Origin: JBEKYH01 sp049511115
GTDB taxonomy: Bacteria > Planctomycetota > Phycisphaerae > Tepidisphaerales > Tepidisphaeraceae
Direction: 5' to 3'
Assembly: GCA_049511115.1 (NCBI GenBank)
Contig: JBEKYH010000184.1
Coordinates: 1-8,813 of the forward strand
DNA: 8,813 nucleotides
Under the pieces are notes generated by a model. That model was not told the origin of the DNA. It did no database searches and saw only the letters and a list, made by a program, of their open reading frames with translations. Made by a program: the position numbers and the translations under genes. Below are positions 1 through 8,753 of the stretch, piece by piece (position 1 is the stretch's first letter; every line of letters starts with the position of its first letter).

Positions 1-2812
1 CCTCGGCGAAATGGGGCAGCATGAACCGGTCGTGAATTTCCGTTCGCCAGCGCACCAGTCGCTGCGTGTAAGGCTCATTCCAGAATTTGGCGATGAGCGC
101 CCGCAGAAGCAGATGCTGCGTGAGGCTCATCCGCGCGTGCGGCGGCATTTCGAAGGCGCGCATCTCCAACAAGCCCAATCGCCCGCTGGAGGCCTCGGGT
201 GAATAGAGCTTGTCGATGCAGAATTCCGAGCGATGGGTGTTGCCGGTCGCGTCGATGAGGATGTTGCGGAATACTCGATCCACCAGCCAAGGCGCGCATC
301 CGCCGTGGTCGGGGATTTCCTTGAAGGCCAGTTCGAGTTCGTACACCTGGTCGTTGCGAGCCTCGTCGATGCGCGGGGCCTGGCTTGTGGGTCCGATGAA
401 CAGGCCGCTGAAAAGGTACGAAAGCGACGGATGATTGTGCCAGTATCCGACCAAACTGCGCAGCAAATCAGGCCGGCGCAGCAGGGGCGAATCCGCCGGC
501 GTAGCGCCGCCGATGACGATGTGATTGCCGCCGCCGGTTCCGGCGTGGCGGCCGTCGAGCATGAATTTCTCCGTGCCCAGGCGGCCGAAATGCGCCTCCT
601 CGTAGAGGGCGGTGGTGTTCTTCACCAACTCATCCCAGCTCTTTACGGCTTGGGTGTTGACTTCAATGACGCCCGGATCAGGCGTCACTTTGATGACGTT
701 GATCCGGTGATCCGACGGCGGCGTATAACCTTCGACGAGGACGGGCAAATTCAGGTCTTGAGCCGTGTCCTCGATCGCGGTCACCAATTCAAGGTAATCT
801 TCGAGGTAACGTTGCGGCGGCATGAAGACGCGCAGCACGCCGCCGCGAATCTCGACGCAAAGGGCGGTGCGGATAATCCAGGGCGCGGATTCGCCTTGCC
901 CCGGCGGCAGGGGGGATAGGCCGGTGCGGCGGCGGCGCTGCTCGGCGATGCCGCGGTCCAGCACGCGTTCCTCGCCGAGAATCTGCTCGACTTGTCCGGG
1001 CCAGTTCTGCGCTTCGGGCTGGCCCGCGACGTATCGCTGCCAGGAGATTTTGTCCCGATCGGGCAGAGGGCCGCGCGGGGCGCCGGGATCCAGCGCCTCA
1101 TGGAGCGGCCGGTCTTCCGGCGCGGACCAGGGGATCGAATCCAGTGGCAGGCGGTATCCCATCGGCGAATCGCCGGGGATCAGATACATGCGCTCGGGCC
1201 GGAAAAACCAGGCCCCGCTTACCCAGGCGCCGGTGCCGTCGGTGTAATGCTCGCGCCGCAGGGGCAGGGCATAGCCGACGACTTTATCGAGGCCTTGCTC
1301 GAAGACTTTGGCCAGGCGCGCGCGGTCTTCCTTATTTTCCAGCTTGTTATCGAGCGGATCGACATTGACCGGCAGCCGCCGCTCTTTCCACATGTAATAC
1401 CAGACGTCTTCGTGGCCGGCGATCACAAAGCGCGGCTCCACGTCCAGCCGCTCGGCGAGATGCACCGCGAAATGCCGGGCGTCGTTGTCGCTGAGGCGGT
1501 AATTACGGCTTTCATCGGCGACCAGCGCCGGGTACTTCCAGATGGGCTGGCCGTCCTTGCGCCAATAGAGCCCCAGCGCCCAGCGCGGCAGTGATTCGCC
1601 GGGATACCATTTTCCTTGCCCGTGGTGCAGGAAACCGCCCGGCGCGAAGCGATCGCGCAGGCGGCGGATCAATCCGTCAGCGAGGCGATATTTCCGTGGC
1701 CCCAGCGCGTCGGAATTCCACTCCGCGCCGTCCATGTCATCCACGGACACAAACGTCGGCTCGCCGCCCATGGTGAGGCGGACATCGCCCTTATTCAGTT
1801 CCGCGTCAACATGATGGCCGAGTGTTTCGATCTCGTGCCACTGCTCATCGGAATAAGGCTTGGTCACGCGCGGGTCTTCGTGGATGCGCGTCACGGACAT
1901 GGAGAAATGGAATTCATCGTCGTGGCCGTTGCCGTGCTCGTTTCCATCCTCCGGATCGGCCGTAATGATTTCCTTGTCGTCGTAAGAGAAGAATCCCGTG
2001 ACGGCCGCGGCGGCGGATGGATCGGCCGTGCAGGCCAGGGGGATATGCCCTTCGCCGGCGAGCAAGCCCGACGTGGCGTCAAAACCGATCCAGCCCGCGC
2101 CGGGGATGTACACCTCGGCCCAGGCGTGAAGGTCGGTGAAATCTTTGTCGGTGCCGCTGGGGCCATCAAGGGATTTCACATCTGGCGCGAGCTGAATCAG
2201 GTATCCCGAGACAAAACGCGATGCCAGACCCAGATAACGAAACGTCTGCACGAGCAACCAGGCGCTATCGCGGCACGAGCCGCATTGGAGGGTGAGGGTT
2301 TGTTCGGGAGTCTGGATTCCTGGTTCCATGCGGATGAGATATTTGATCCGCCTCTGTAGCTGCTGGTTTACGGCGACGAGGAAATCAATCGTCCGCAGTT
2401 TGCTCTGCCGGGCCTGCTGCACCCATTCGGCGAATTTCGCGCCGGAGGGCTGCATCTCCAGGTAGGGGGTCAGCTCCCGTTTCAGCAAGGGGTCGTACTC
2501 AAACGGATATTCCTCGGCGCTGGTGTCGATGAAGAAATCGAACGGATTGATGACGGTCATGTCCGCGACCAGGTCCACCTCCACGTTCAGCTCTTTCGTG
2601 GGCTTGGGGAAAACCACGCGGGCCAGCCGATTGCTGTAGGGGTCCTGCTGCCAATTGACGAAATGGTCCTTGGGGGTCACTTGCAGCGAGTAGCTCAGCA
2701 CCGGCGTGCGGCAATGAGGGGCCGGCCGCAGTCGGAGCAGATGCGGCGACAACCAGACATTTTTGGCGAAGCGATAGCGGGTCTTATGATTTAGAGCAAC
2801 ACGGATAGCCAT
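1..2812 (-). CDS. Transglutaminase-like protein with DUF2126 putative amidoligase region (3' end cut off by window)
   Basis: An open frame of 937 codons runs off the left edge without a stop. Family members are about 1100 residues, so roughly 150 C-terminal residues are missing. Residues ~4-85 resemble the bacterial transglutaminase N-terminal domain. Residues ~145-250 are a transglutaminase/papain-like core with a complete triad: Cys180 in QCGSCRDSAW, His229 in DLHAWAEVY and Asp245 in WIGFDATSG. From ~335 onward the protein matches DUF2126, with TMGGEPTFVS (347-356), GKWYPGESLPRWALG (400-414), PDPGVIEVN (711-719), GTGGGNHIVIGG (758-769) and GYWHNHPSLSYLFSGLFIGP (789-808). DUF2126 is annotated as a putative amidoligase, so ATP-dependent peptide-bond formation plus thiol-protease or transglutaminase activity is predicted but unproven. 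Homologues often neighbour circularly permuted ATP-grasp and alpha-E (DUF403) genes, which would lie off-window. The ATG at 2812 is chosen because MAIRVALNHKTRYRF is a typical family start; no Shine-Dalgarno is visible. Confidence 0.93.
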   Translation of the reverse strand, partial: MAIRVALNHKTRYRFAKNVWLSPHLLRLRPAPHCRTPVLSYSLQVTPKDHFVNWQQDPYSNRLARVVFPKPTKELNVEVDLVADMTVINPFDFFIDTSAEEYPFEYDPLLKRELTPYLEMQPSGAKFAEWVQQARQSKLRTIDFLVAVNQQLQRRIKYLIRMEPGIQTPEQTLTLQCGSCRDSAWLLVQTFRYLGLASRFVSGYLIQLAPDVKSLDGPSGTDKDFTDLHAWAEVYIPGAGWIGFDATSGLLAGEGHIPLACTADPSAAAAVTGFFSYDDKEIITADPEDGNEHGNGHDDEFHFSMSVTRIHEDPRVTKPYSDEQWHEIETLGHHVDAELNKGDVRLTMGGEPTFVSVDDMDGAEWNSDALGPRKYRLADGLIRRLRDRFAPGGFLHHGQGKWYPGESLPRWALGLYWRKDGQPIWKYPALVADESRNYRLSDNDARHFAVHLAERLDVEPRFVIAGHEDVWYYMWKERRLPVNVDPLDNKLENKEDRARLAKVFEQGLDKVVGYALPLRREHYTDGTGAWVSGAWFFRPERMYLIPGDSPMGYRLPLDSIPWSAPEDRPLHEALDPGAPRGPLPDRDKISWQRYVAGQPEAQNWPGQVEQILGEERVLDRGIAEQRRRRTGLSPLPPGQGESAPWIIRTALCVEIRGGVLRVFMPPQRYLEDYLELVTAIEDTAQDLNLPVLVEGYTPPSDHRINVIKVTPDPGVIEVNTQAVKSWDELVKNTTALYEEAHFGRLGTEKFMLDGRHAGTGGGNHIVIGGATPADSPLLRRPDLLRSLVGYWHNHPSLSYLFSGLFIGPTSQAPRIDEARNDQVYELELAFKEIPDHGGCAPWLVDRVFRNILIDATGNTHRSEFCIDKLYSPEASSGRLGLLEMRAFEMPPHARMSLTQHLLLRALIAKFWNEPYTQRLVRWRTEIHDRFMLPHFAE

Positions 2813-2990
2813 AGGTTTTGAACTTTTGAAAGTGGTCGCGGGTTTTTACAATATTCTTGCGAACATTCCGGAAGGTTGGTTCGCCGTTTAGTATAGCGAT
2901 CAATCGCCCGGCGTCGAGGCTAAGGAAATGAGCGGAGCAGGATTTTAATATTCGGCCTGCAAATTCACTATCCCCCCGCAAATCTGAAAC

Positions 2991-3029
2991 GAAAAAGGCG
3001 CGGACAACCCGTTGGGGCAATCCGCGCCT
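2991..3029 (-). terminator. Intrinsic terminator downstream of the HEAT-repeat gene
   Basis: On the minus strand a perfect 9-bp stem AGGCGCGGA / TCCGCGCCT (3029-3021 and 3004-2996) with a 16-nt loop is followed at once by TTTTTC (2995-2991, overlapping the end of the stem). This is a textbook Rho-independent layout. It ends transcription coming from the HEAT gene, whose stop lies 59 bp upstream, and insulates the transglutaminase gene that starts at 2812 on the same strand. Confidence 0.75.
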
Positions 3030-3044
3030 GAGATTCGTTGATAT

Positions 3045-3070
3045 ATGACGCCGCCAGTGCCGGCTGTCAT
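3045..3070. other. Hairpin just after the HEAT-repeat gene
   Basis: ATGACGCCG (3045-3053) pairs with CGGCTGTCAT (3061-3070) to give nine pairs with one bulged T and a 7-nt loop. It begins 17 bp past the HEAT gene stop and lacks a T-tract on either strand. It is more likely a 3'-end stabilising structure, or the first of a tandem pair with the terminator at 2991-3029, than a terminator by itself. Confidence 0.4.
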
Positions 3071-3087
3071 CCGCTCAAGCAAGCGAT

Positions 3088-3786
3088 TTAATTCGACTTC
3101 TTGGCGCCGGCCTTCTGGACAATCTCCAGGGCCGCTTCGCGAATGACCGCGTCTTCCGCGGGATTCGAGGCGATCGACCGCACTTCGGAGGCCGCCTGCT
3201 CGGAGGCAAAGCTGCCCAAAGCGCGGGTCGCGGCCAGCCGCGCAACCGACAGGAAGAATCCGTCTTGGTTGCGGATGACCTGAATCAGGGCATTGACGCC
3301 GCGGGCATCGCCGATGGCGCCCAGAGCGCGAATGGCTTCGGTGCTCGGCTCGGCAATCGTGTCGCGGACCGCGACTTCCAGGGCCGGGACGGCGCGAACG
3401 TCGCGCAGTTGGCCGAGGCTGGCGGCGGCGGCAGCGCGAACGACGGCATGGAAATAGCCGTCGGCGTTGACGAGAACGTCGATCAGCGGCTGAACCGCTG
3501 AGGTGTCGCCAAGAGCGCCCAGCGCCGTGGCCGCGTCGCGAGCGGCGTCGGCGTCGCTGTTACGCAGCTCGGCAATGAGCGAGGCAGTCTGGGGCTTGGG
3601 GGCCGCCGCGACCGGAGCCGGGGTGGCTGGGGCCTGGGCAACCGCAACCGGCGCCGCCGCGGTCGCCGGCACGGTTGTCTTGGTCTGGGGACTGATTTCC
3701 TTCTTCACAGCCACGACCGGCTTGGCCGGGGCTTGCGCTGTGGTGTAACGCTTGGGGGTGTTCTTGGAGGCAGGTTTGCGGGCCAT
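3088..3786 (-). CDS. HEAT-repeat protein with Lys/Ala/Pro-rich N-terminal tail
   Basis: The protein has 232 residues. Residues 1-67 are low-complexity and basic at the start (MARKPASKNTPKRY), then rich in Ala, Pro and Val, with no signal peptide or membrane helix. Residues ~69-228 form four to five HEAT / PBS-lyase-type helical repeats. Recurring signatures are ATALGALGDTSAVQPLIDVL (86-105), AASLGQLRDVRAVPALEVAV (121-140) and AIRALGAIGDARGVNALIQV (151-170). NADGYFHAVVRAAA (107-120) is echoed by NQDGFFLSVARLAA (173-186), suggesting duplication of a two-repeat block. HEAT solenoids bind proteins; no catalytic residues are evident, so a scaffold or adaptor role is inferred. The basic tail recalls bacterial histone H1-like tails, so nucleic-acid binding is possible but unproven. 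The start is supported by AAAGGA about 9 bp upstream of the ATG. It is monocistronic with its own terminator and divergent from the higA-like gene. Confidence 0.85.
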   Translation of the reverse strand: MARKPASKNTPKRYTTAQAPAKPVVAVKKEISPQTKTTVPATAAAPVAVAQAPATPAPVAAAPKPQTASLIAELRNSDADAARDAATALGALGDTSAVQPLIDVLVNADGYFHAVVRAAAAASLGQLRDVRAVPALEVAVRDTIAEPSTEAIRALGAIGDARGVNALIQVIRNQDGFFLSVARLAATRALGSFASEQAASEVRSIASNPAEDAVIREAALEIVQKAGAKKSN

Positions 3787-3814
3787 GGTGGTTCGTCCTT
3801 TGCTTAATATAAGT

Positions 3815-3843
3815 GTAACGTACGTTACTCAGTCACATGACTG
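3815..3843. promoter_or_regulatory. Tandem palindromes in the HEAT/higA divergent region (candidate operators)
   Basis: GTAACGTACGTTAC (3815-3828) is a perfect 14-bp palindrome. Two bases further on, CAGTCA (3830-3835) and TGACTG (3838-3843) form a second inverted repeat with a 2-bp spacer. Both lie between two divergent genes, 29 bp from the HEAT start and about 90-118 bp from the higA start. HigA-type proteins are dimeric HTH repressors that bind palindromes near their own promoter, so these are reasonable candidate operators. That link is inference. No convincing sigma-70 -35/-10 pair was found for either gene. Confidence 0.45.
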
Positions 3844-3932
3844 TACCCTTTTATCGGACGAAATGCTCGCGCGGCACGATAATAACTTGACTTTTTATAC
3901 ATCGACGACCACAACTACAGATGAGGTGAACC

Positions 3933-4241
3933 ATGCTGGCAACTAAGCGCAAACCGGCGACGGTCGGAGAAATCCTTGTTGAAGAGTTCATGCGGCCCAT
4001 GGAATTGACGCAGGCCGCGTTGGCGGAGGCGATGGGATTACAGCGCAAGCACGTCAACGAGTTGTGCAACGACCGGAGGAGCGTGACTGCGGCCACTGCG
4101 CTCATCCTCGCGCGCGTGTTTGGCAACAGTGCCGAATTCTGGCTCAACGTGCAGCGACGCAGCGATATGTGGCAGGTAATGAACAGTCCTCGCGAGCGCG
4201 AGCGGATCGAACGCGCCAAACCGCTGGGCACGGCGGCGTGA
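3933..4241 (+). CDS. higA: HigA/VapI-family antitoxin-like HTH regulator, no adjacent HigB
   Basis: The product has 102 residues, a usual length for HigA antitoxins. The N-terminal TVGEILVEEFMRPMELTQAA (10-29) matches the family signature 'PGEIL.EEFL.P..L.Q'. A helix-turn-helix spans about residues 26-47 (ALAEAMGLQRKHVNELCNDR), followed by the characteristic VTAATALILARVFGNSAEFW (51-70) and LNVQ. In type II systems HigA neutralises the mRNA interferase HigB and represses the operon. The toxin gene normally sits just upstream, but the 146 bp upstream are too short for a ~90-residue toxin. Downstream comes a convergent gene after 40 bp. The gene is therefore a solitary copy, either the remnant of a lost pair or a domesticated regulator. 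The start is supported by GAGG (3923-3926) six bases before the ATG. The C-terminal tail after ~80 is charged and unlike the core. Confidence 0.88.
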   Translation: MLATKRKPATVGEILVEEFMRPMELTQAALAEAMGLQRKHVNELCNDRRSVTAATALILARVFGNSAEFWLNVQRRSDMWQVMNSPRERERIERAKPLGTAA

Positions 4242-4260
4242 GTTCTTACAACGGTCGGCA

Positions 4261-4273
4261 GTGCCTCTGGCAC
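4261..4273. other. Small hairpin between convergent genes
   Basis: GTGCC-TCT-GGCAC is a perfect 5-bp stem with a 3-nt loop in the 40-bp gap between the converging higA-like and sigma-like genes. No T-run follows on either strand, so it is at best a weak bidirectional terminator. Confidence 0.25.
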
Positions 4274-4281
4274 GACCCCTA

Positions 4282-4977
4282 TTACCGGCTCATCGATAGA
4301 TAGACACGCCACGCCAAAACTGCCGCACCAGCCACGATTAGCAATTGGATCAGCCGCAGAATGAGCCGCCAAAACCGTTTACGCGCGTGCCGGCGCGCGG
4401 CGCCGGCGATGACCAAATCTCCAGGCGGAGGCGAGGCGCGATAGGCCGCCGCAAACCGCTCATGCAATTGCTCAAAGCCCTCGCCCGTCAGATTCATAAG
4501 CGTCTGCTCCGCGGCGTTCAGGTGCGTTTGCGCCGCCGTGGTCGAGCAATCCATCGCCACGGCCGTCGTGCGCAGGTCCATCTTTTCGCCGTGCGTTAGG
4601 AGAAACGCCTCGCGCTGCTGGAAGGGGAGCGACCCGAAGGCTTTGAAAAACGCCTGCAAATCGGGGCCTTCCACGCCGGGCCAGGGCCAGCTCACCGCGG
4701 CTTGGGGAATGTGGCGAGATTCCAGGATGGTGTGATGGAGATACCAGTTGGCGGCTTCGACGGGCCCCGTGAATCGCTCGATTGCCGCCAGGCTTTTAGA
4801 AAGAACTTTTCGCGTGACAGCCTCGGCGCCATCGCCGCATAATCCATGCGACAGGCGCGAAACGATCGGATACTGGGCGGTCAACAGCGATTCAATTGCC
4901 CTTCGCCCGCGAATGGGATACGAAAAAGCCCGGCCGCGCTCTGGCGGGGCCGGGCTGGTTTCAGTCGCGTTGCTCAT
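4282..4977 (-). CDS. Divergent sigma-70/ECF-like protein with C-terminal transmembrane helix
   Basis: The protein has 231 residues. Residues ~27-90 fit loosely to sigma region 2 (AIESLLTAQYPIVSRLSHGL, then SLAAIERF and AANWYLHHTILES). The usual acidic and Arg residues of region 2.3/2.4 are not evident. Residues ~107-163 resemble region 4: LQAFFKAFGSLPFQQREAFL, then the HTH-like TTAVAMDCSTTAAQTHLNAA (137-156). A Pro-containing linker (~180-187) leads to a basic stretch (RRHARKRFW, 195-203) and a hydrophobic helix (~204-226, RLILRLIQLLIVAGAAVLAW), with only a few residues after it. This predicts a tail-anchored cytoplasmic protein. It starts 25 bp after clpC on the same strand; an in-frame TAG at 5000-5002 makes the ATG at 4977 the most upstream start. 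With no Shine-Dalgarno, translational coupling to clpC is likely. Role inferred: membrane-tethered transcription factor or inactive sigma relative. The family call is moderate. Confidence 0.7.
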   Translation of the reverse strand: MSNATETSPAPPERGRAFSYPIRGRRAIESLLTAQYPIVSRLSHGLCGDGAEAVTRKVLSKSLAAIERFTGPVEAANWYLHHTILESRHIPQAAVSWPWPGVEGPDLQAFFKAFGSLPFQQREAFLLTHGEKMDLRTTAVAMDCSTTAAQTHLNAAEQTLMNLTGEGFEQLHERFAAAYRASPPPGDLVIAGAARRHARKRFWRLILRLIQLLIVAGAAVLAWRVYLSMSR

Positions 4978-5002
4978 GGCACGCTGCTGAGAGCGGCGCT
5001 AA

Positions 5003-7549
<2,547 letters not shown>

Positions 7550-7558
7550 GTTGTCCAT

Positions 7559-7562
7559 CTCC
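7559..7562 (-). promoter_or_regulatory. Shine-Dalgarno GGAG that decides the clpC start
   Basis: On the minus strand GGAG (7562-7559) lies 9 nt before the ATG at 7549. The ATG at 7558 is adjacent to it and the TTG at 7564 overlaps it, so neither can use it. Starting at 7549 also gives MFERFTDRARKVM, the usual ClpC N terminus. Confidence 0.65.
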
Positions 7563-7571
7563 AAATTGGCC

Positions 7572-7591
7572 AGCGGGTCATCCGCTGACCC
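7572..7591 (-). promoter_or_regulatory. Mutually exclusive hairpins in the clpC leader
   Basis: Two perfect stems overlap in 20 bp: AGCGG/CCGCT (7572-7576 with 7582-7586) and GGGTCA/TGACCC (7575-7580 with 7586-7591), each with a 5-nt loop. They lie about 10 nt upstream of the clpC Shine-Dalgarno. They could modulate clpC translation as RNA or be a DNA operator. The GGTCA halves recall CtsR boxes, but the direct GGTCAAA repeat of CtsR is absent. Confidence 0.4.
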
Positions 7592-7658
7592 CTCTCGCTA
7601 AACAAGGGCCTGACGCGAAAGTTCTGATCTTCCGCCAAAAGCCCGATCCATCGGTCCG

Positions 7659-7719
7659 CTAAAGATTCACATACATCCTAAGAGACTCACACATCCGGCT
7701 AAGAGACTCACACATCCGG
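7659..7719. repeat. 21-bp tandem repeat, two exact copies plus one degenerate copy
   Basis: Two identical adjacent 21-bp units, each CTAAGAGACTCACACATCCG plus a final G, occupy 7678-7698 and 7699-7719. A diverged third copy, CTAAAGATTCACATACATC, precedes them at 7659-7677. They lie 110-170 bp upstream of the clpC start. If the promoter candidate at 7765-7792 is right, they fall inside the transcribed clpC leader. Function unknown. Confidence 0.85.
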
Positions 7720-7764
7720 TCCATTCGGCAATGTCCTGTGCCGCTCTCCAACCTTCTTTGACGA

Positions 7765-7792
7765 ATTGTAGGTCGTTGCCGCCGACGATCAA
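7765..7792 (-). promoter_or_regulatory. Candidate sigma-70 promoter for clpC
   Basis: On the minus strand TTGATC (7792-7787) and TACAAT (7770-7765) are separated by 16 bp; TACAAT matches 5 of 6 and TTGATC 4 of 6 consensus bases. Transcription would begin near 7758, giving a leader of about 210 nt that holds the 21-bp repeats and the overlapping hairpins. Confidence 0.4.
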
Positions 7793-7834
7793 GCAGCGGG
7801 ACGCCGCCGCGGACCAACTAAAATGCAATTCAAC

Positions 7835-7858
7835 CGCCAAGTCGCCAAGAACGCCAAG
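7835..7858. repeat. CGCCAAG short interspersed repeat
   Basis: CGCCAAG occurs three times at 7835-7841, 7843-7849 and 7852-7858, an 8- to 9-bp period. I recall similar intergenic CGCCAAG strings in planctomycete and other genomes, where they give spurious peptides such as NRQ.AKNAK; this was not checked. It is probably one member of a dispersed repeat family. Confidence 0.5.
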
Positions 7859-8013
7859 GTGAAATCGCGCCGAGACATCTTCTCTACGGCGGCACATCTC
7901 AGCGGTTCGACCCCTGCAGGCAGATTGTCGGACCGTACTCTCAAAACGAATAAGACGGAATACCGTACTACGCTATCGGCCGCGGAGAGGTTCGCGATGA
8001 CGCCCGACGTGTC

Positions 8014-8042
8014 TTGCGGCTTGCCCGTCCATCGCCGATAAA
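8014..8042 (+). promoter_or_regulatory. Candidate promoter for dedA
   Basis: TTGCGG (8014-8019) and GATAAA (8037-8042) are 17 bp apart, upstream of dedA with a predicted leader of about 36 nt. Matches are only 3/6 and 4/6, so this is weak support. Confidence 0.28.
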
Positions 8043-8084
8043 TGCCGCACGCGTACGGGCTAACCCCGCACGGGAAGGGATCGA

Positions 8085-8753
8085 ATGCTTCATCAGGTTT
8101 TGGACCTGGTTCTACATCTGGACCGCCATCTCAACGACTTCGCCACCGTTCACCCGACGGCCGTCTATGGGTTATTGGCCCTGATCGTGTTTTGCGAGAC
8201 GGGTCTGGTTGTCACCCCCATTTTGCCTGGCGATTCGCTTCTTTTTGCCGTCGGAGCGTTGGCCGCGGCGGCCAATTCACCCATTAATCTGCCCCTGGTG
8301 ATCGTGCTGCTATGCCTGTGCGCCAACTGCGGCGATTTGCTCAATTATACCATAGGATTTCATGTTGGGCCCAAGGTCTTCAGCCGGCCTGATTCGTGGC
8401 TGCTTAACCAGAAACATCTGCGCGAGGCCCAGGACTTTTACGACCGCCACGGACGCAAAACCATCGTCATGGCCCGCTTTGTGCCCATCATCCGCACCTT
8501 CGCCCCGTTTGTCGCCGGGATCGGCAAGATGCCCTTTACGCGCTTCATCGGGATCAGCGTGGCCGGGGGAATCCTCTGGGTCGTTACGGTCTCATTGGCC
8601 GGCTACGAATTCGGCCAGATTCAGGCCGTCAAGAGCAATTTCCAGTTGGTGGTCCTGGCCATCATCGCCCTCAGCCTGATCCCGGTGCTGGTAACGCACC
8701 TCCGCATTCGGCGCAGCGCTGCGGCGTCGAAAGAGTTGAGCGGCAGTAAGTAG
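8085..8753 (+). CDS. DedA-family (VTT domain) integral membrane protein
   Basis: The product has 222 residues, normal for the family. DedA proteins are inner-membrane proteins needed for envelope integrity and proton-motive-force homeostasis; several act in lipid-carrier or phospholipid flipping. Visible family features are CETGLVVTPILPGDSLLFAV (37-56), a re-entrant-loop motif, and ARFVPIIRTFAPFVAGIGKM (130-149). Glu38, Asp50, Arg131 and Arg137 sit where the essential E39, D51, R130 and R136 of E. coli YqjA lie, so the fold and proton-coupling residues look intact. Hydrophobic segments span ~26-36, ~52-62, ~69-80, ~154-172 and ~187-204, followed by a short basic tail. The start is supported by GGAAGGGA about 4 bp before the ATG. 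The gene is divergent from clpC and apparently alone; the next 60 bp hold no supported gene. Confidence 0.93.
   Translation: MLHQVLDLVLHLDRHLNDFATVHPTAVYGLLALIVFCETGLVVTPILPGDSLLFAVGALAAAANSPINLPLVIVLLCLCANCGDLLNYTIGFHVGPKVFSRPDSWLLNQKHLREAQDFYDRHGRKTIVMARFVPIIRTFAPFVAGIGKMPFTRFIGISVAGGILWVVTVSLAGYEFGQIQAVKSNFQLVVLAIIALSLIPVLVTHLRIRRSAAASKELSGSK

Larger units (their letters stand above)
7565..8084. other. Non-coding divergent region between clpC and dedA
   Basis: No open frame in this 520-bp stretch looks like a gene: the short ones overlap the repeats, have no recognisable family and mirror each other on opposite strands. It holds the candidate promoters, the tandem repeat, the leader hairpins and the CGCCAAG repeat listed separately. 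In 7859-8013 I see only the direct repeat ACCGTACT at 7932-7939 and 7962-7969, 30 bp apart, which could be chance. Confidence 0.6.

Noticed and set aside
233..919. 228-codon plus-strand open frame (and other long plus frames up to 2359)
   Set aside because: They are antisense to the well-supported transglutaminase/DUF2126 frame; GC-rich codon bias creates long shadow frames.
2890..2895. TATACT -10-like hexamer (minus strand) for the transglutaminase gene
   Set aside because: No acceptable -35 at 16-18 bp spacing and no extended -10.
2784..3020. 78-codon minus-strand open frame overlapping the transglutaminase start
   Set aside because: It begins inside the terminator hairpin, overlaps the true start in another frame and shows no family features.
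3883..3924. Possible remnant of a HigB C terminus ending just before higA (reads ...YIDDHNYR, then TGA)
   Set aside because: Only 12 codons are open after a stop, and the resemblance to the DYH-type end of HigB is too short to separate from chance.
3851..4372. 173-codon minus-strand open frame across higA
   Set aside because: It is antisense to the higA-like gene and overlaps the sigma-like gene; the HigA family signature is decisive for the other strand.
7572..7600. CtsR operator upstream of clpC
   Set aside because: Only an inverted GGTCA pair is present; the direct heptamer repeat GGTCAAA of CtsR boxes is absent.
7667..7897. 76-codon minus-strand open frame with a repeated GCVSLL motif
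   Set aside because: The repeat in the peptide is just the 21-bp tandem repeat translated; no ribosome-binding site or family match.
7823..8041. 72-codon plus-strand open frame beginning MQFNRQVAKNAK
   Set aside because: Its start is the CGCCAAG repeat, a common source of spurious peptides; no ribosome-binding site.
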